64,000 nucleotides of DNA from Methanocaldococcus lauensis (GTDB lineage: Archaea > AGJL01 > Methanococci > Methanococcales > Methanocaldococcaceae): assembly GCF_902827225.1 (NCBI RefSeq), contig NZ_LR792632.1, positions 205,030-269,029 on the forward strand, in the 5' to 3' direction. Below are positions 34,963 to 44,538 of the stretch, in pieces; position 1 is the first letter of the stretch, and each line of letters opens with the position of its first letter. The translations under genes and the position numbers were made by a program. Under the pieces are notes generated by a model that ran no database searches, was not told the DNA's origin, and saw only the letters and a program-made list of their open reading frames with translations.

Positions 34963-35275
34963 TTTAATTCCCCTTTGTTTATAGTGCATAATTTAATATA
35001 TATCTATTAATTTAATTATTAATAATTTACTAAATATATAAACATATATATAAACATACAGAATTTATAATTTAAATATAAACATAAAATAATATACAGA
35101 AATTATTATGGAGATATTAAAATTATTTAATTTTTAATTAATGAAAGTTAAATATATATAATATTAATGTCAAAAACTAAAAAATATAGATTTCGATAGA
35201 AAACTGATTATTATAATTATTGTGTAATTTAAATTTAAAAATAGTTAATTTAAATTTAATTCAAGGATGATAATT
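34963..35275. other. 313-bp AT-rich divergent spacer upstream of ftsZ
   Basis: No gene is seen here. It contains repeated AAACATA-type words around 35040-35090, a TATA-like AAATATATATAATA near 35150-35163 oriented to ftsZ, and a duplicated TTAATTTAAATTTAA near 35227-35262 in the leader. Promoters for both neighbours must lie here. Confidence 0.5.
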
Positions 35276-36376
35276 ATGAAACTTGTAAAAGATGCTTTAT
35301 CAAGAAATGATACTACAAGATATTTGAAGGATGAATTTGGAGAGGCAAGAATTGTAGTAGTTGGATGTGGTGGTGCAGGAAACAATACAATTAATAGATT
35401 AATGGAAATTGGAATTCAAGGAGCAGAAACAATAGCGATTAACACTGATAAACAACATTTAGAAGTAATACAGGCAGATAAAAAAATTTTAATAGGTTCT
35501 ACATTAACAAGAGGTTTAGGTGCAGGAGGTTATCCTGAAATTGGTAGAAAAGCAGCTGAAATGGCTAAAAATATATTAGAAGAGCAGTTAAAAGGGGCTG
35601 ATTTAGTATTTGTCACTGCAGGAATGGGTGGAGGAACAGGGACGGGATCAGCTCCAGTTGTTGCTGAAATAGCCAAAGAAAATGGAGCAATAGTTGTAGG
35701 TGTTGTCACCTATCCATTTAAAATTGAACGAGCAAGAATGAAAAAGGCCGATGAGGGTATTGCAAGAATGTCTGAAGTTTGCGATACTGTAATTATAATT
35801 GACAATAATAAACTCTTAGATTTAGTCCCAAATTTACCAATAAATGATGCGTTTAAAGTGGCTGATGAAATTATTGCACAGGCAGTTAAAGGAATAACAG
35901 AAACTATAGCAGTTCCAAGTTTAATAAATATTGACTTTGCAGATGTCAAGGCAGTTATGGGTGGTGGAGGAGTAGCGATGATAGGTGTTGGAGAAGTGGA
36001 TGGCAATGATAGAGGAGATAGGGTTCAAAATGTAGTAAGAGAAACATTAAGTTGTCCCTTATTAGATGTTGATTATAGAGGAGCTAAAGGAGCTTTAATC
36101 CACATAACAGGAGGGCCAGATTTAACATTAAAAGAGGCTAATGACATTGGTGAAGGAATAACTAAGGAACTTGATCCAGATGCAAATGTTATATGGGGTG
36201 CAAGAATAGATCCAGAGATGGAAGGTTGTATAAGAGTTATGGCTATAATTACAGGAGTAAAATCTCCAAATATCATAGGCAAAGATACAAAACCAAAGAG
36301 ATTAATACCTAAAACAAATAATAATAAAAATACTAAAAAAGAATATAAAAAATGCAACATAGACTTTATAGTATAA
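35276..36376 (+). CDS. ftsZ: Cell division protein FtsZ (FtsZ2-like archaeal paralog)
   Basis: A 366-residue tubulin-fold GTPase forming the division ring. GTP-binding parts: [16 protein letters not shown] near 30, [15 protein letters not shown] near 80, and the tubulin signature [13 protein letters not shown] near 115. The N-terminus [16 protein letters not shown] and the overall sequence fit the second archaeal FtsZ clade better than the first. A GGATGAT ribosome site precedes ATG 35276; ATG 35267 is in frame nine bases earlier. The C-terminal tail is lysine/asparagine-rich and ends IDFIV, a likely partner-binding peptide. Confidence 0.96.
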   Translation: MKLVKDALSRNDTTRYLKDEFGEARIVVVGCGGAGNNTINRLMEIGIQGAETIAINTDKQHLEVIQADKKILIGSTLTRGLGAGGYPEIGRKAAEMAKNILEEQLKGADLVFVTAGMGGGTGTGSAPVVAEIAKENGAIVVGVVTYPFKIERARMKKADEGIARMSEVCDTVIIIDNNKLLDLVPNLPINDAFKVADEIIAQAVKGITETIAVPSLINIDFADVKAVMGGGGVAMIGVGEVDGNDRGDRVQNVVRETLSCPLLDVDYRGAKGALIHITGGPDLTLKEANDIGEGITKELDPDANVIWGARIDPEMEGCIRVMAIITGVKSPNIIGKDTKPKRLIPKTNNNKNTKKEYKKCNIDFIV

Positions 36377-36525
36377 TAATTTACAGACTATTATTTAATT
36401 TTTTGGCTATTAGATACTACTTTTTTATAAAAATTTTTATTTACAGATTTTGTTTATAATTTTTGTATTTTTTAGGTTATAACGTTGTTTCGATAATTTT
36501 TTAAGATTTTAAGATAGGGATTTAT

Positions 36526-37044
36526 ATGAAGGCTTGTGAGAGATTGTTATTAAAGATAGAATCTCCTGAAAAATTTGTAGAAGAGTTTAAAAGGATTTTA
36601 CTTGAGATGGGTCTAACTTTGAAGGAGTTTTCTGAAATTTCTGGAATACCATACAGCACATTATATAAAATAATTCAAGGAAAAGATTTTAGAGTTTCAA
36701 CCCTTGTAAAAATTTTAAAAACTATAAGATCCTTTGAGAAAGAGGAAGATACTAATACTATAGCGATTATTGCAGCGAGACCTGCATTGAATAGAATTAC
36801 TACAAGAAAAATTGAAATTAATGGAAAAAGTTATTTACTAAAAGAGTATCCTGCAGGTTCTTTAGAAGAGTGTATTGTTGCCGCAGTTAGGGCAGAGAGA
36901 GAGGGAGTTAAAGGAATAGTATGTGCTCCTATCGTTAGTGCTACAATTGAAAAAATTGTTAATATCCCTGTTGCAGTTATAATCCCAGAAAAAGATGCAT
37001 TTATGAATGCATTGGAAATTATTGTAAAAAAAATAAATGAATAA
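36526..37044 (+). CDS. XRE-type HTH regulator with C-terminal ligand-binding domain
   Basis: A 172-residue protein. Residues about 20-60 form an XRE helix-turn-helix (GLTLKEFSEISGIPYSTLYKIIQGKDFRVSTLVKIL). The rest (TIAIIAARPALNR, then EECIVAAVRAEREGVKGIVCAPIVSATIEKI) resembles the small-molecule domain found with this HTH in methanogens. It is probably a transcription repressor or activator responding to a metabolite. It lies downstream of ftsZ and before the convergent mptN. Target genes are not known. Confidence 0.82.
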   Translation: MKACERLLLKIESPEKFVEEFKRILLEMGLTLKEFSEISGIPYSTLYKIIQGKDFRVSTLVKILKTIRSFEKEEDTNTIAIIAARPALNRITTRKIEINGKSYLLKEYPAGSLEECIVAAVRAEREGVKGIVCAPIVSATIEKIVNIPVAVIIPEKDAFMNALEIIVKKINE

Positions 37045-37045
37045 A

Positions 37046-37066
37046 TATTTTTAATTGTTTTTATAT
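37046..37066 (+). terminator. T-rich tract after the XRE regulator gene
   Basis: A run of T with few A bases starts two bases after the stop and extends into the convergent gene's 3' end. Confidence 0.35.
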
Positions 37067-37942
37067 TTATTTTTTTATATACTGAATTATTTTTTCTAAA
37101 AGTTTATCAGATATATTAACATCTGAAAGTTTAGATAAACCTCTCCAAGATGGTGTAGAATTAACCTCTAATACTTTTAAACCTTCATCTGACTCTATTA
37201 AATCAACTCCTGCATAAAATAAACCTATAGCATCTTTTGCTTTTAATGCTAAATCTTCAATTTCTTTAGTTATTTTACATTTTTCTATCTTAGCCCCCTG
37301 CGAAACATTATTTTTCCAATTTTCTCCACCAATTCTATACATAGCACTTACAACTTCATCATCTATAACAAAAACTCTTATATCTCTATAATATTTCCCA
37401 ACGGGCTCTATAAATTCCTGAATATAGAATGTTTTGTATTTTTTCTGAAATTCATTTAACATCTGTAGTTTAGTTATTATAGGCATATCTTTTTTGATTC
37501 TAATAATTCCCTCTCCCCCACATCCAAATATTGGCTTTATAACGACATCTTCAAAAGTGTCTATCCAATGTAATGCCTCATTTATATTCTCTGTAACAAC
37601 AGTTTTTGGCTGAGGAAGATTATTTAACTCTAAATACATTGATGTTAAAAACTTGTTTGAGGCAATATCTATACTATTAGGAGGATTAATAACAGGAACA
37701 TATTTATTTAAATATTTTAAAACATCAAATCTAAAAAAACTGTCCCAACCAAGATTTCTAACAAAGAAAACATCAAAAGTATTTAACAATGTTCTATAAT
37801 ACTTTATATTAAAATTTAGGTTAAACCCTGCCACTATATTTTTGGGATTTATAACTCTATAATCTACTCCAAACTTATTACAAGATTTTATTAAATCATT
37901 AATAATGTCATCTCTATCTAAACTAATAATACCAAGTTTCAC
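37067..37942 (-). CDS. mptN: Tetrahydromethanopterin:alpha-L-glutamate ligase, ATP-grasp
   Basis: A 291-residue RimK-like ATP-grasp ligase fitting MptN, which adds glutamate to H4MPT to give tetrahydrosarcinapterin. Motifs: GIISLDRDDIINDL at the N-terminus, VVIKPIFGCGGEGIIRI near 133 (nucleotide loop), FYIQEFIEP near 172, and AGVDLIESDEGLKVLEVNSTPSWRGL near 243 (metal-binding Glu/Asn). It is divergent from the radical SAM methylase that methylates the pterin, and mptA is elsewhere in this window, so methanopterin genes are loosely grouped. Confidence 0.88.
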   Translation of the reverse strand: MKLGIISLDRDDIINDLIKSCNKFGVDYRVINPKNIVAGFNLNFNIKYYRTLLNTFDVFFVRNLGWDSFFRFDVLKYLNKYVPVINPPNSIDIASNKFLTSMYLELNNLPQPKTVVTENINEALHWIDTFEDVVIKPIFGCGGEGIIRIKKDMPIITKLQMLNEFQKKYKTFYIQEFIEPVGKYYRDIRVFVIDDEVVSAMYRIGGENWKNNVSQGAKIEKCKITKEIEDLALKAKDAIGLFYAGVDLIESDEGLKVLEVNSTPSWRGLSKLSDVNISDKLLEKIIQYIKK

Positions 37943-38079
37943 ATATATCCCTCCTTAAAAATTAAATAAAAAATACAATAAACATAACAACTATTAAGTT
38001 TAAGTATTAGTTATAATTAAACTTTTTATTAATCTTAGAAAATGAATAATATGATTCAATTATGGTTATGGTGAATGAG

Positions 38080-39603
38080 ATGAAGAAAAAAACATTGTCA
38101 CTTTGTCCTGTATGTTTAAAAAGAATTCCAGCAATAATTACTGAAGAAGATGGAAAAATTATTATAAAGAAAACCTGTCCAGAGCATGGAGAATTTAAAG
38201 ATGTGTATTGGGGAAATGCAGAACTATATAAAAAATTTGATAGATATGAATTTATAAACAAAGTTGTAGTGACCAATACAGAAATAAAAAATGGCTGTCC
38301 ATTTGATTGTGGATTATGTCCAAATCACAAATCAACGACTATATTGGCTAATATAGATGTAACTAATAGATGTAATCTAAACTGTCCAATATGTTTTGCC
38401 AACGCCAATAAATCAGGAAAGGTTTATGAGCCATCATTTGAAGATATAAAGAGAATGATGATAAATTTAAGAAATGAAATTCCTCCAACACCGGCAATTC
38501 AATTTGCAGGGGGAGAGCCAACGGTTAGGCATGATTTACCAGAGTTAATAAAAACAGCAAGAGAATTAGGATTCTTACATATTCAATTGGCAACGAATGG
38601 AATAAAATTAAAAAATATAAATTACCTTAAAAAATTAAAAGAATCTGGTTTATCCACCATTTATTTACAGTTTGATGGAATCTCTGAAAAACCTTACTTA
38701 GTTGCAAGAGGTAGAAACTTACTACCTTTAAAACAAAAAGTTATTGAAAATTGTAGAAAAGTAGGTTTTGATAGTGTTGTTTTGGTTCCTACATTAGTTA
38801 GAGGAGTTAATGATAATGAGGTTGGAGGAATTATAAAATATGCTGCTAAAAATGTTGATATAGTTAGAGGAGTTAATTTCCAACCAGTTTCATTTACTGG
38901 AAGAGTTGATGAAAAGACGAGGTTAGAGGGAAGAATTACAATTCCTGACTTTATAAAGTTAGTTGAAGAACAAACTGATGGAGAAATTTGTGTAGATGAT
39001 TTCTATCCTGTTCCATCTGTTGCTCCAATTTCTGTATTAGTTGAAAAACTAACCAACGATAAAAAGCCAGTATTAAGTTCTCATCAACACTGTGGAACAT
39101 CAACCTATGTTTTTGTTGATGAAGATGGAAAATTAATTCCATTACCAAGATTTATAGATGTTGAAGGATTCTTAGAATTAGTTAAGGAAAAGATTGATGA
39201 AATTACTGATTCAAAAATACATAACGCCAAAGTTTTAGGAGAAATTGCTTTAAAATTACCATCTTTAATTGATTTGAGTAAGGCACCAAAGTCAATAAAT
39301 ATCAAAACAATAATTGAGTTAATTATAGGAGTTTTAAAAAGTGATTATAACGCATTGGCTAAGTTACATTATCATATGCTAATGATAAGCTGTATGCACT
39401 TTATGGATCCATATAACTTCGATGTAAGGAGAGTTAGTAGATGTTGTATCCATTACGCAACTCCAGACAATAGAATAATTCCATTCTGTTCCTATAATAC
39501 AATATATAGACCACAAGTAGAGGAGAAATTTTCAATTCCTTTAGAAGAATGGAAGAAAATGCATAAAATGGGAAATGATGAAGATGATAGAGAAGATTAT
39601 TAA
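38080..39603 (+). CDS. Radical SAM pterin C7/C9 methylase of methanopterin synthesis
   Basis: A 507-residue radical SAM methylase, homolog of M. jannaschii MJ0619, which methylates 7-mono- and 9-carbons of the pterin. An N-terminal zinc-ribbon-like part has CPVCLKRIP and CPEHGEF; GCPFDCGLCPNH near residue 75-86 is a first cysteine set. The canonical radical SAM motif CNLNCPIC is near 100, followed by FAGGEPTVRHDL. A C-terminal cysteine set is RCCIHYATPDNRIIPFC. GGTGA at 38070 supports ATG 38080 over the ATG at 38062. The next gene overlaps by 29 bases. Confidence 0.9.
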   Translation: MKKKTLSLCPVCLKRIPAIITEEDGKIIIKKTCPEHGEFKDVYWGNAELYKKFDRYEFINKVVVTNTEIKNGCPFDCGLCPNHKSTTILANIDVTNRCNLNCPICFANANKSGKVYEPSFEDIKRMMINLRNEIPPTPAIQFAGGEPTVRHDLPELIKTARELGFLHIQLATNGIKLKNINYLKKLKESGLSTIYLQFDGISEKPYLVARGRNLLPLKQKVIENCRKVGFDSVVLVPTLVRGVNDNEVGGIIKYAAKNVDIVRGVNFQPVSFTGRVDEKTRLEGRITIPDFIKLVEEQTDGEICVDDFYPVPSVAPISVLVEKLTNDKKPVLSSHQHCGTSTYVFVDEDGKLIPLPRFIDVEGFLELVKEKIDEITDSKIHNAKVLGEIALKLPSLIDLSKAPKSINIKTIIELIIGVLKSDYNALAKLHYHMLMISCMHFMDPYNFDVRRVSRCCIHYATPDNRIIPFCSYNTIYRPQVEEKFSIPLEEWKKMHKMGNDEDDREDY

Positions 39604-39880
39604 AGAAAGTAAAGAAGGAATCTTAATTGACATAGATGTTCAAGCAGGATCTAAAAAAAATGAGATTACTGGAATAAATGAATGGAGAAAAAGGTTAAAT
39701 GTAAAAATAAAAGCCCCACCAATAGAAGGGAAGGCAAATAAGGAGATAATCAAATTCTTTAAAGATATCTTTAAAAAAGATGTTGAAATTGTCTCTGGCA
39801 AGTTAAATCCTCAAAAAACTATATTAATTAGAGATATTAAAAAAGATGAAGTTATTAAAAAATTAGAAGAGTTGTTATAA
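39575..39880 (+). CDS. DUF167 (YggU) family small protein
   Basis: A 101-residue YggU-like protein. The family core is easy to see: DIDVQAGSKKNEITG, RLNVKIKAPPIEGKANKEIIKFF, and VEIVSGKLNPQKTILI. It is a small alpha/beta protein of unknown function, conserved from bacteria to archaea. It starts inside the radical SAM methylase gene; ATG 39584 is an alternative start. Confidence 0.9.
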   Translation: MMKMIEKIIKESKEGILIDIDVQAGSKKNEITGINEWRKRLNVKIKAPPIEGKANKEIIKFFKDIFKKDVEIVSGKLNPQKTILIRDIKKDEVIKKLEELL

Positions 39881-39895
39881 TTTTTAATTTTATTT

Positions 39896-40504
39896 TTATA
39901 AATTTTTATAACCTGGTAATATTTTTTGAAGATTCCTATAAACATTTTCATTTACGACTTCATATAAACTGTTTTCATAGGTATCCATTGCAACAATTAA
40001 CGGACCAAAGTTATTAACTTCCAACTCCCAAACAGCCTCAGGCATTCCTAACTCTTCTAAGAAATATACATTATTAACTTTTTTTACTGAATTAGCCAAC
40101 AGAGCGGCACATCCTCCCGGAGCGGCTAAATATACTGTTCCAAATTTTTTAAAATCTCTTAATAACTCTTTTTTCATTCCTCCCTTCCCTATAATAGCAG
40201 AGATATTGGTTAATCTTATAAATTCTCCCTCTAAGTTATTCATTCTTGCAGATGTAGTAGGCCCTATAGAGATACACTTCCAAGAATCATTTATTTTTTT
40301 CATTATTGGACCAGCGTGATATATTATTGCCTCATTTAAATCAAAAGGAAGTTTTTCATTATTTTTTATCATTTTAATAATTTTTAGATGTGCCTCATCT
40401 CTTGCAGTATATATTTTTCCATTTAAATATACTATATCTCCTACTTTTAACTTTTTAACATCCTTTTTTGATAACCCATTAAACACATATTCCAATAGAT
40501 TCAC
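39896..40504 (-). CDS. fumB: Fumarate hydratase class I, beta subunit
   Basis: The 202-residue C-terminal-type subunit of iron-sulfur fumarase. Motifs: LKVGDIVYLNGKIYTARDEAH near 20, AIIYHAGPIMKK near 58, SIGPTTSARMNN near 78, IIGKGGM near 103 and AAPGGCAAL near 125. Together with an alpha subunit encoded elsewhere it hydrates fumarate in the incomplete reductive citric acid cycle used by methanogens. It is convergent with the DUF167 gene and divergent from purE. Confidence 0.92.
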   Translation of the reverse strand: MNLLEYVFNGLSKKDVKKLKVGDIVYLNGKIYTARDEAHLKIIKMIKNNEKLPFDLNEAIIYHAGPIMKKINDSWKCISIGPTTSARMNNLEGEFIRLTNISAIIGKGGMKKELLRDFKKFGTVYLAAPGGCAALLANSVKKVNNVYFLEELGMPEAVWELEVNNFGPLIVAMDTYENSLYEVVNENVYRNLQKILPGYKNL

Positions 40505-40601
40505 CTCACATAATTGTTTTTAATCTTATAATTTTTACCATAATTTATTTATAATTAATTTATTGTAAAAACTAAAATCAAAGATATTTTTGGTGGTAGC
40601 A

Positions 40602-41075
40602 ATGATATGTATAATAATGGGTAGTGAAAGTGACTTAAAAATAGCAGAAAAGGCTGTAAATGTTTTAAAAGAATTTAATGTAGAGTTTGAGGTTAGAGTG
40701 GCATCTGCCCATAGAACACCTGAGTTAGTTGAAGAAATTGTAAAAAATTCAAAGGCAGATGTTTTCATAGCAATAGCTGGATTAGCCGCCCACTTGCCAG
40801 GAGTTATAGCAAGTTTAACAACGAAGCCTGTTATTGCCGTCCCTGTTGATGCAAAGTTAGATGGTTTAGACGCTTTATTAAGCTCAGTTCAAATGCCTCC
40901 TGGAATTCCTGTTGCAGGTGTAGGAATTGATAGAGGAGAAAACGCAGCAATATTGGCTTTAGAAATTTTATCTCTAAAAGATGAAACTCTTGCGAAAAAA
41001 TTAAAAGAGTATAGGGAAAATATGAAGAAAAAAGTCTATATGTCTGATGAAAAAGTTAGAGAAATGTTTAAATAA
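40602..41075 (+). CDS. purE: N5-carboxyaminoimidazole ribonucleotide mutase
   Basis: PurE of purine synthesis, 157 residues. Signature: [15 protein letters not shown] near residue 4 (SxSD), [14 protein letters not shown] near 40 (catalytic His), [15 protein letters not shown] near 66, and [17 protein letters not shown] near 100. GGTGG before the ATG at 40602 decides the start. It begins a plus-strand run with ATP synthase subunit D and a DUF22 gene. Confidence 0.97.
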   Translation: MICIIMGSESDLKIAEKAVNVLKEFNVEFEVRVASAHRTPELVEEIVKNSKADVFIAIAGLAAHLPGVIASLTTKPVIAVPVDAKLDGLDALLSSVQMPPGIPVAGVGIDRGENAAILALEILSLKDETLAKKLKEYRENMKKKVYMSDEKVREMFK

Positions 41076-41144
41076 TCAAACCATTAAATTTTTATTTTGT
41101 AACATTTTATTAAAGATTGTTAAAATCTTAAAGAGGGATTTAAT

Positions 41145-41795
41145 ATGCAGAAAGTTAATCCTACAAGAATGGAACTATTAAAGTTAAAAAATAAAATAAA
41201 ATTAGCAGAGAAAGGACATAAACTATTAAAGCAGAAAAGAGACGCTTTAATTATGGAGTTTTTTCAAATAATAGAGCAGGCATCAGATTTAAGAAATAAA
41301 GTTGAAGAAAAATTGGCAGAGGCTTATAAAGATTTAATAATGGCTCAAACTGTTATGGGGACATTGGCAGTTAAAGAGGCGTCATTTGCCGCAAAGAATG
41401 ATAAATTAGAAGTTGATATGGATACAAAGAATATAATGGGAGTTACTGTTCCTACTTTTGAAATATACAATGTTAGAAGAAAAGTTGGAGAAAGGGGATA
41501 TTCACCTTATGGCGTTAGCTCAAAATTAGACGAAGCGGCAAAGAAATTTGAAGAATCTTTGGAATTAATTACTGAATTAGCAGAAATAGAAACATCAATT
41601 AGATTATTAGCTGAAGAGATAATTACAACAAAGAGAAGAGTTAATGCTTTGGAGTATGTTATAATTCCAAGGTTAAAAGAATTGAAGAAGTATATATCTA
41701 TGAGATTGGATGAGATGGAAAGAGAGAACTTCTTCAGGTTGAAGTTAATTAAATCAAGAATCGAGAAAAGAGAGGCTGAAGGAGAGACAGTATAA
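41145..41795 (+). CDS. atpD: A-type ATP synthase subunit D
   Basis: A 216-residue central-stalk subunit of the archaeal A1Ao ATP synthase. Recognised by the N-terminus [33 protein letters not shown] and the C-terminal coiled coil ([24 protein letters not shown] then [14 protein letters not shown]). It forms long antiparallel helices that turn inside the catalytic head. The other subunits are not next to it here; the next gene is a DUF22 protein. Confidence 0.96.
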   Translation: MQKVNPTRMELLKLKNKIKLAEKGHKLLKQKRDALIMEFFQIIEQASDLRNKVEEKLAEAYKDLIMAQTVMGTLAVKEASFAAKNDKLEVDMDTKNIMGVTVPTFEIYNVRRKVGERGYSPYGVSSKLDEAAKKFEESLELITELAEIETSIRLLAEEIITTKRRVNALEYVIIPRLKELKKYISMRLDEMERENFFRLKLIKSRIEKREAEGETV

Positions 41796-41848
41796 ATGAA
41801 TTAAAAACTAAATAATTAATAATAATTTTCTTATTTTTGGTGGTGTTT

Positions 41849-42232
41849 ATGGTATTTAGAATACTTGGAAGGATAACTGAAATAGAGAAGGAAATTAGAG
41901 AAGAAGAATTAAAATATGATTTAATAATTAAAAATGAAGCAAAAATTGAGCCAATAGTTGCAGATGAAGACAAAGAATTCAAGCAAGGGGATATAAAGCC
42001 AATAAGAATTAAAAAGATTAAAATACCTCCAATGTCAGTCCTTTTAATTTGTCCATATGGAAGGCATAGAGTAGGACATGTTATTGCTGTTGGGGAAGAA
42101 GTTCCAATGCCTATAGAAGCTGAAAGAGAAGTAGATATGGCAGCTTTTGCTTGTGGATTTGATGGAGAAGTAAAGAAAGGAGATTTAATTGGAATGTTAC
42201 TTATAGTTGCAGCTGAAAAGAGGGAGGAGTAA
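41849..42232 (+). CDS. DUF22-family protein
   Basis: A 127-residue protein of a small archaeal family (DUF22), usually found beside ATP synthase subunit D. The core domain has KIKIPPMSVLLICPYGRHRVGHVIAVGEEVPMPIEAEREVDMAAF with FDGEVKKGDLIGML, a beta-sandwich-like pattern. GGTGGTG before ATG 41849 decides the start; TTG 41837 overlaps it. No reaction is known to me. Context suggests a link to the ATP synthase, without proof. Confidence 0.75.
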   Translation: MVFRILGRITEIEKEIREEELKYDLIIKNEAKIEPIVADEDKEFKQGDIKPIRIKKIKIPPMSVLLICPYGRHRVGHVIAVGEEVPMPIEAEREVDMAAFACGFDGEVKKGDLIGMLLIVAAEKREE

Positions 42233-42347
42233 GAAACTTTTAATTTTTTTGATTATATATTTTATTTTTTTAAGTTATTTTTCCATTTTTCCAAAAATAA
42301 AAACTTATATTATGCTAATATTGTAATATTAGTTCAGGTAGATAATT

Positions 42348-43442
42348 ATGAAATTCTTTGACAGAGAAAAAGAGATTAATAAGATTTTATCCATTATAGA
42401 AGGAGAGCCAAATTTTATTTATTTTATTTTTGGTCCTATAAATAGTGGTAAGACTGCCTTAATTAACGAAGTAATAAACAATAGGTTGGATGATAATTAT
42501 AAGGTATTTTATATAAATTTTAGGAGATACTTAATTTCCGAGAAGAAAGAGTTTATAGAAGCGATATTTACCACGAAAAAAGAAGATATTTTGGAAGAAA
42601 TAAAGAGTAAATCCGAAGTTATAAATATGTTAATTAAAGGGGCTAAGGTTTTAACGGGCATTCCAATCCCTGAAGTGGAGTTTAATAAATTGTTTGAAGA
42701 GAGAATTAATGATGTCTTTCAATACCTTAACGATATTTTATTAAAAACGAAAAATAGCGGTAAAAAACCAATACTAATATTAGATGAATTGCAAATGATT
42801 AAAGATGTGGTTGTAAATGGACAAAAATATTTATTAAAGGAGTTATTCCAGTTCTTAGTTTCTTTAACTAAGGAACAACATCTATGTCATGTTTTTTGTT
42901 TATCTTCCGATAGTTTGTTTATCGAATATATTTATAATACAGGGGAGTTAGAAGAAAGAGCAGATTATATATTAGTAGATGATTTTAATAGAGATACTGC
43001 CTTAAAGTTTATGGACTTCTTAGCTAAAGAAATATTAAATAAAAATCTCTCTAACGAAGAGAAAGAGAAAATCTATTCTTATGTAGGTGGGAAGCCAGTT
43101 TTAATCTATAAAGTTATCGATAAAATGAGGTATGAGGATTTCGATGAGATATTAAATTTTATGCTTAAGGATGAGATTTCGAAGTTGGAGATGTTTTTAG
43201 ATATTTTAGATTATATTGAGCCAAAAATAAAAATAAGAAATAAAATCATAGAGGTTAAAAACGATGATATAATTAAAGCATTAAAAATGTTTAAAGATAA
43301 ATATGAAATCTCAAAAAGAGAAATTCCACCTCCAGTGTATATGTATTTGGCTAAGGAGAATATTTTATTCTTAAATCCAATTGAAGGAACTTTGAAGCCA
43401 CAAAGCTTTTTAGTTTGGAATGCAATAAAAAGAGTTTTATAA
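42348..43442 (+). CDS. Archaeal AAA-type (STAND-like) ATPase, copy 1
   Basis: A 364-residue ATPase of a multi-copy archaeal family common in Methanocaldococcus. It starts [14 protein letters not shown]. Walker A is [11 protein letters not shown] (near residue 28); Walker B is [12 protein letters not shown] (near 143); a sensor strand is [14 protein letters not shown] near 175. A C-terminal winged-helix-like part ends [15 protein letters not shown]. The gene at 44539 has the same start context (TTCAGGTAGATAATTATG), the same motifs and the same ending. Function of the family is unknown; roles in defence or genome maintenance have been guessed. Confidence 0.88.
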   Translation: MKFFDREKEINKILSIIEGEPNFIYFIFGPINSGKTALINEVINNRLDDNYKVFYINFRRYLISEKKEFIEAIFTTKKEDILEEIKSKSEVINMLIKGAKVLTGIPIPEVEFNKLFEERINDVFQYLNDILLKTKNSGKKPILILDELQMIKDVVVNGQKYLLKELFQFLVSLTKEQHLCHVFCLSSDSLFIEYIYNTGELEERADYILVDDFNRDTALKFMDFLAKEILNKNLSNEEKEKIYSYVGGKPVLIYKVIDKMRYEDFDEILNFMLKDEISKLEMFLDILDYIEPKIKIRNKIIEVKNDDIIKALKMFKDKYEISKREIPPPVYMYLAKENILFLNPIEGTLKPQSFLVWNAIKRVL

Positions 43443-43517
43443 TCGAAAACTTTAATAACTCTAAAATATGTAAAAATTATATTATTAATGTAAATAGTTC
43501 CTTAAATGGGGGTGATT

Positions 43518-44183
43518 ATGGATACCTTAACAATACTCGGTATTGGACTTGGTTCTTTGTTTATAATACTTCCATTAGCAGCAACAATTGCGTTTTTCTA
43601 CTTTATATATAAAATATACAAAAATACCGAAGAAATGAAAAGGAGAAATACACATCAAACACAAGCAGTTAATACAACGAAGGATAACACTTCAATAGAC
43701 CATAACAAAATCCAAGCAATGCGACAAATAGTAAAAAGTATTAAATATGATAATAGAAATAAATATGATATATATAGAACAATCTTAAATCAATTTGAAT
43801 ACTTATTCGCAAAGTATATATTAGAAAAAGGATACTGTAAAAAATATAAAGATGTTTTTAAATACTTAGAAAATGATTCTGAAATTAAAAATGCCTTAGA
43901 AGGCGAATATAAAAAGCCAGTATACGTTCCTGAATTTGAACCTATGGGGGAACCGTTATTGGAAGAATACTTTGAACATTTAATTAAATATAAGGAAGAC
44001 TTTATGCAATGTTTAAAAGGAGATTATGAAGGTGATATAGAACCTTTATATAGAAAACCCAAAGATCTAACAAAACTAAGATATTACTTAAACATTGCTA
44101 AGGTCGGAGATTATATACGAGTAGTTAAAGAATTTAAAAAAGATGGGAAAGAGCTAGAACATATATGGCACATCCATTGTTGA
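43518..44183 (+). CDS. Unknown single-pass membrane protein in the ATPase-flanked cassette
   Basis: A 221-residue protein not recognised. Residues 1-32 form one strong membrane helix (ILGIGLGSLFIILPLAATIAFFYFIYKIY), followed by a charged, helical cytoplasmic domain without cysteine clusters or nucleotide motifs. It ends in a histidine-containing WHIHC tail. GGGGGTGATT before ATG 43518 decides the start. The 3' end overlaps the next small gene by 19 bases. It lies between two near-identical ATPase genes and could be their membrane partner (inference). Confidence 0.65.
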   Translation: MDTLTILGIGLGSLFIILPLAATIAFFYFIYKIYKNTEEMKRRNTHQTQAVNTTKDNTSIDHNKIQAMRQIVKSIKYDNRNKYDIYRTILNQFEYLFAKYILEKGYCKKYKDVFKYLENDSEIKNALEGEYKKPVYVPEFEPMGEPLLEEYFEHLIKYKEDFMQCLKGDYEGDIEPLYRKPKDLTKLRYYLNIAKVGDYIRVVKEFKKDGKELEHIWHIHC

Positions 44184-44467
44184 AAAAACTCGGATTCATA
44201 GATGCACTAAAAGATTTTACTTTGGCAGAATTAATTCCTGTATTGAATGAAGTTGGAATGAATCCCGGATATACAGAAGATGTATATGAAATACCTCCTG
44301 ACGAATTTGAAATATTAAACGGAAGACCACCTAAAAAATTAACTATAGACGATATATATAGAAGATGGGACGACAAACTTACATTAAGACTGGAAAGAAT
44401 AAGAGAATGGATGCCTAAATCTTATAGAGAAGAAATTGAAACAGAAGAAATAAAAGAAAATACATAA
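44165..44467 (+). CDS. Unknown 100-aa protein in the ATPase-flanked cassette
   Basis: A small acidic/basic soluble protein not recognised. Parts such as YEIPPDEFEILNGRPPKKL and DDIYRRWDDKLTLRLERIREWMPKSYREEIE look like a genuine folded protein with a helical end. It starts inside the preceding membrane-protein gene, which suggests translational coupling. It is followed by 71 bases and then ATPase copy 2. Confidence 0.6.
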   Translation: MAHPLLKKLGFIDALKDFTLAELIPVLNEVGMNPGYTEDVYEIPPDEFEILNGRPPKKLTIDDIYRRWDDKLTLRLERIREWMPKSYREEIETEEIKENT

Positions 44468-44538
44468 CTAACTATTTTTCAACCTAAATATAGATTTAAA
44501 TATTAGTTTGTTTTTTAGAAATATTCAGGTAGATAATT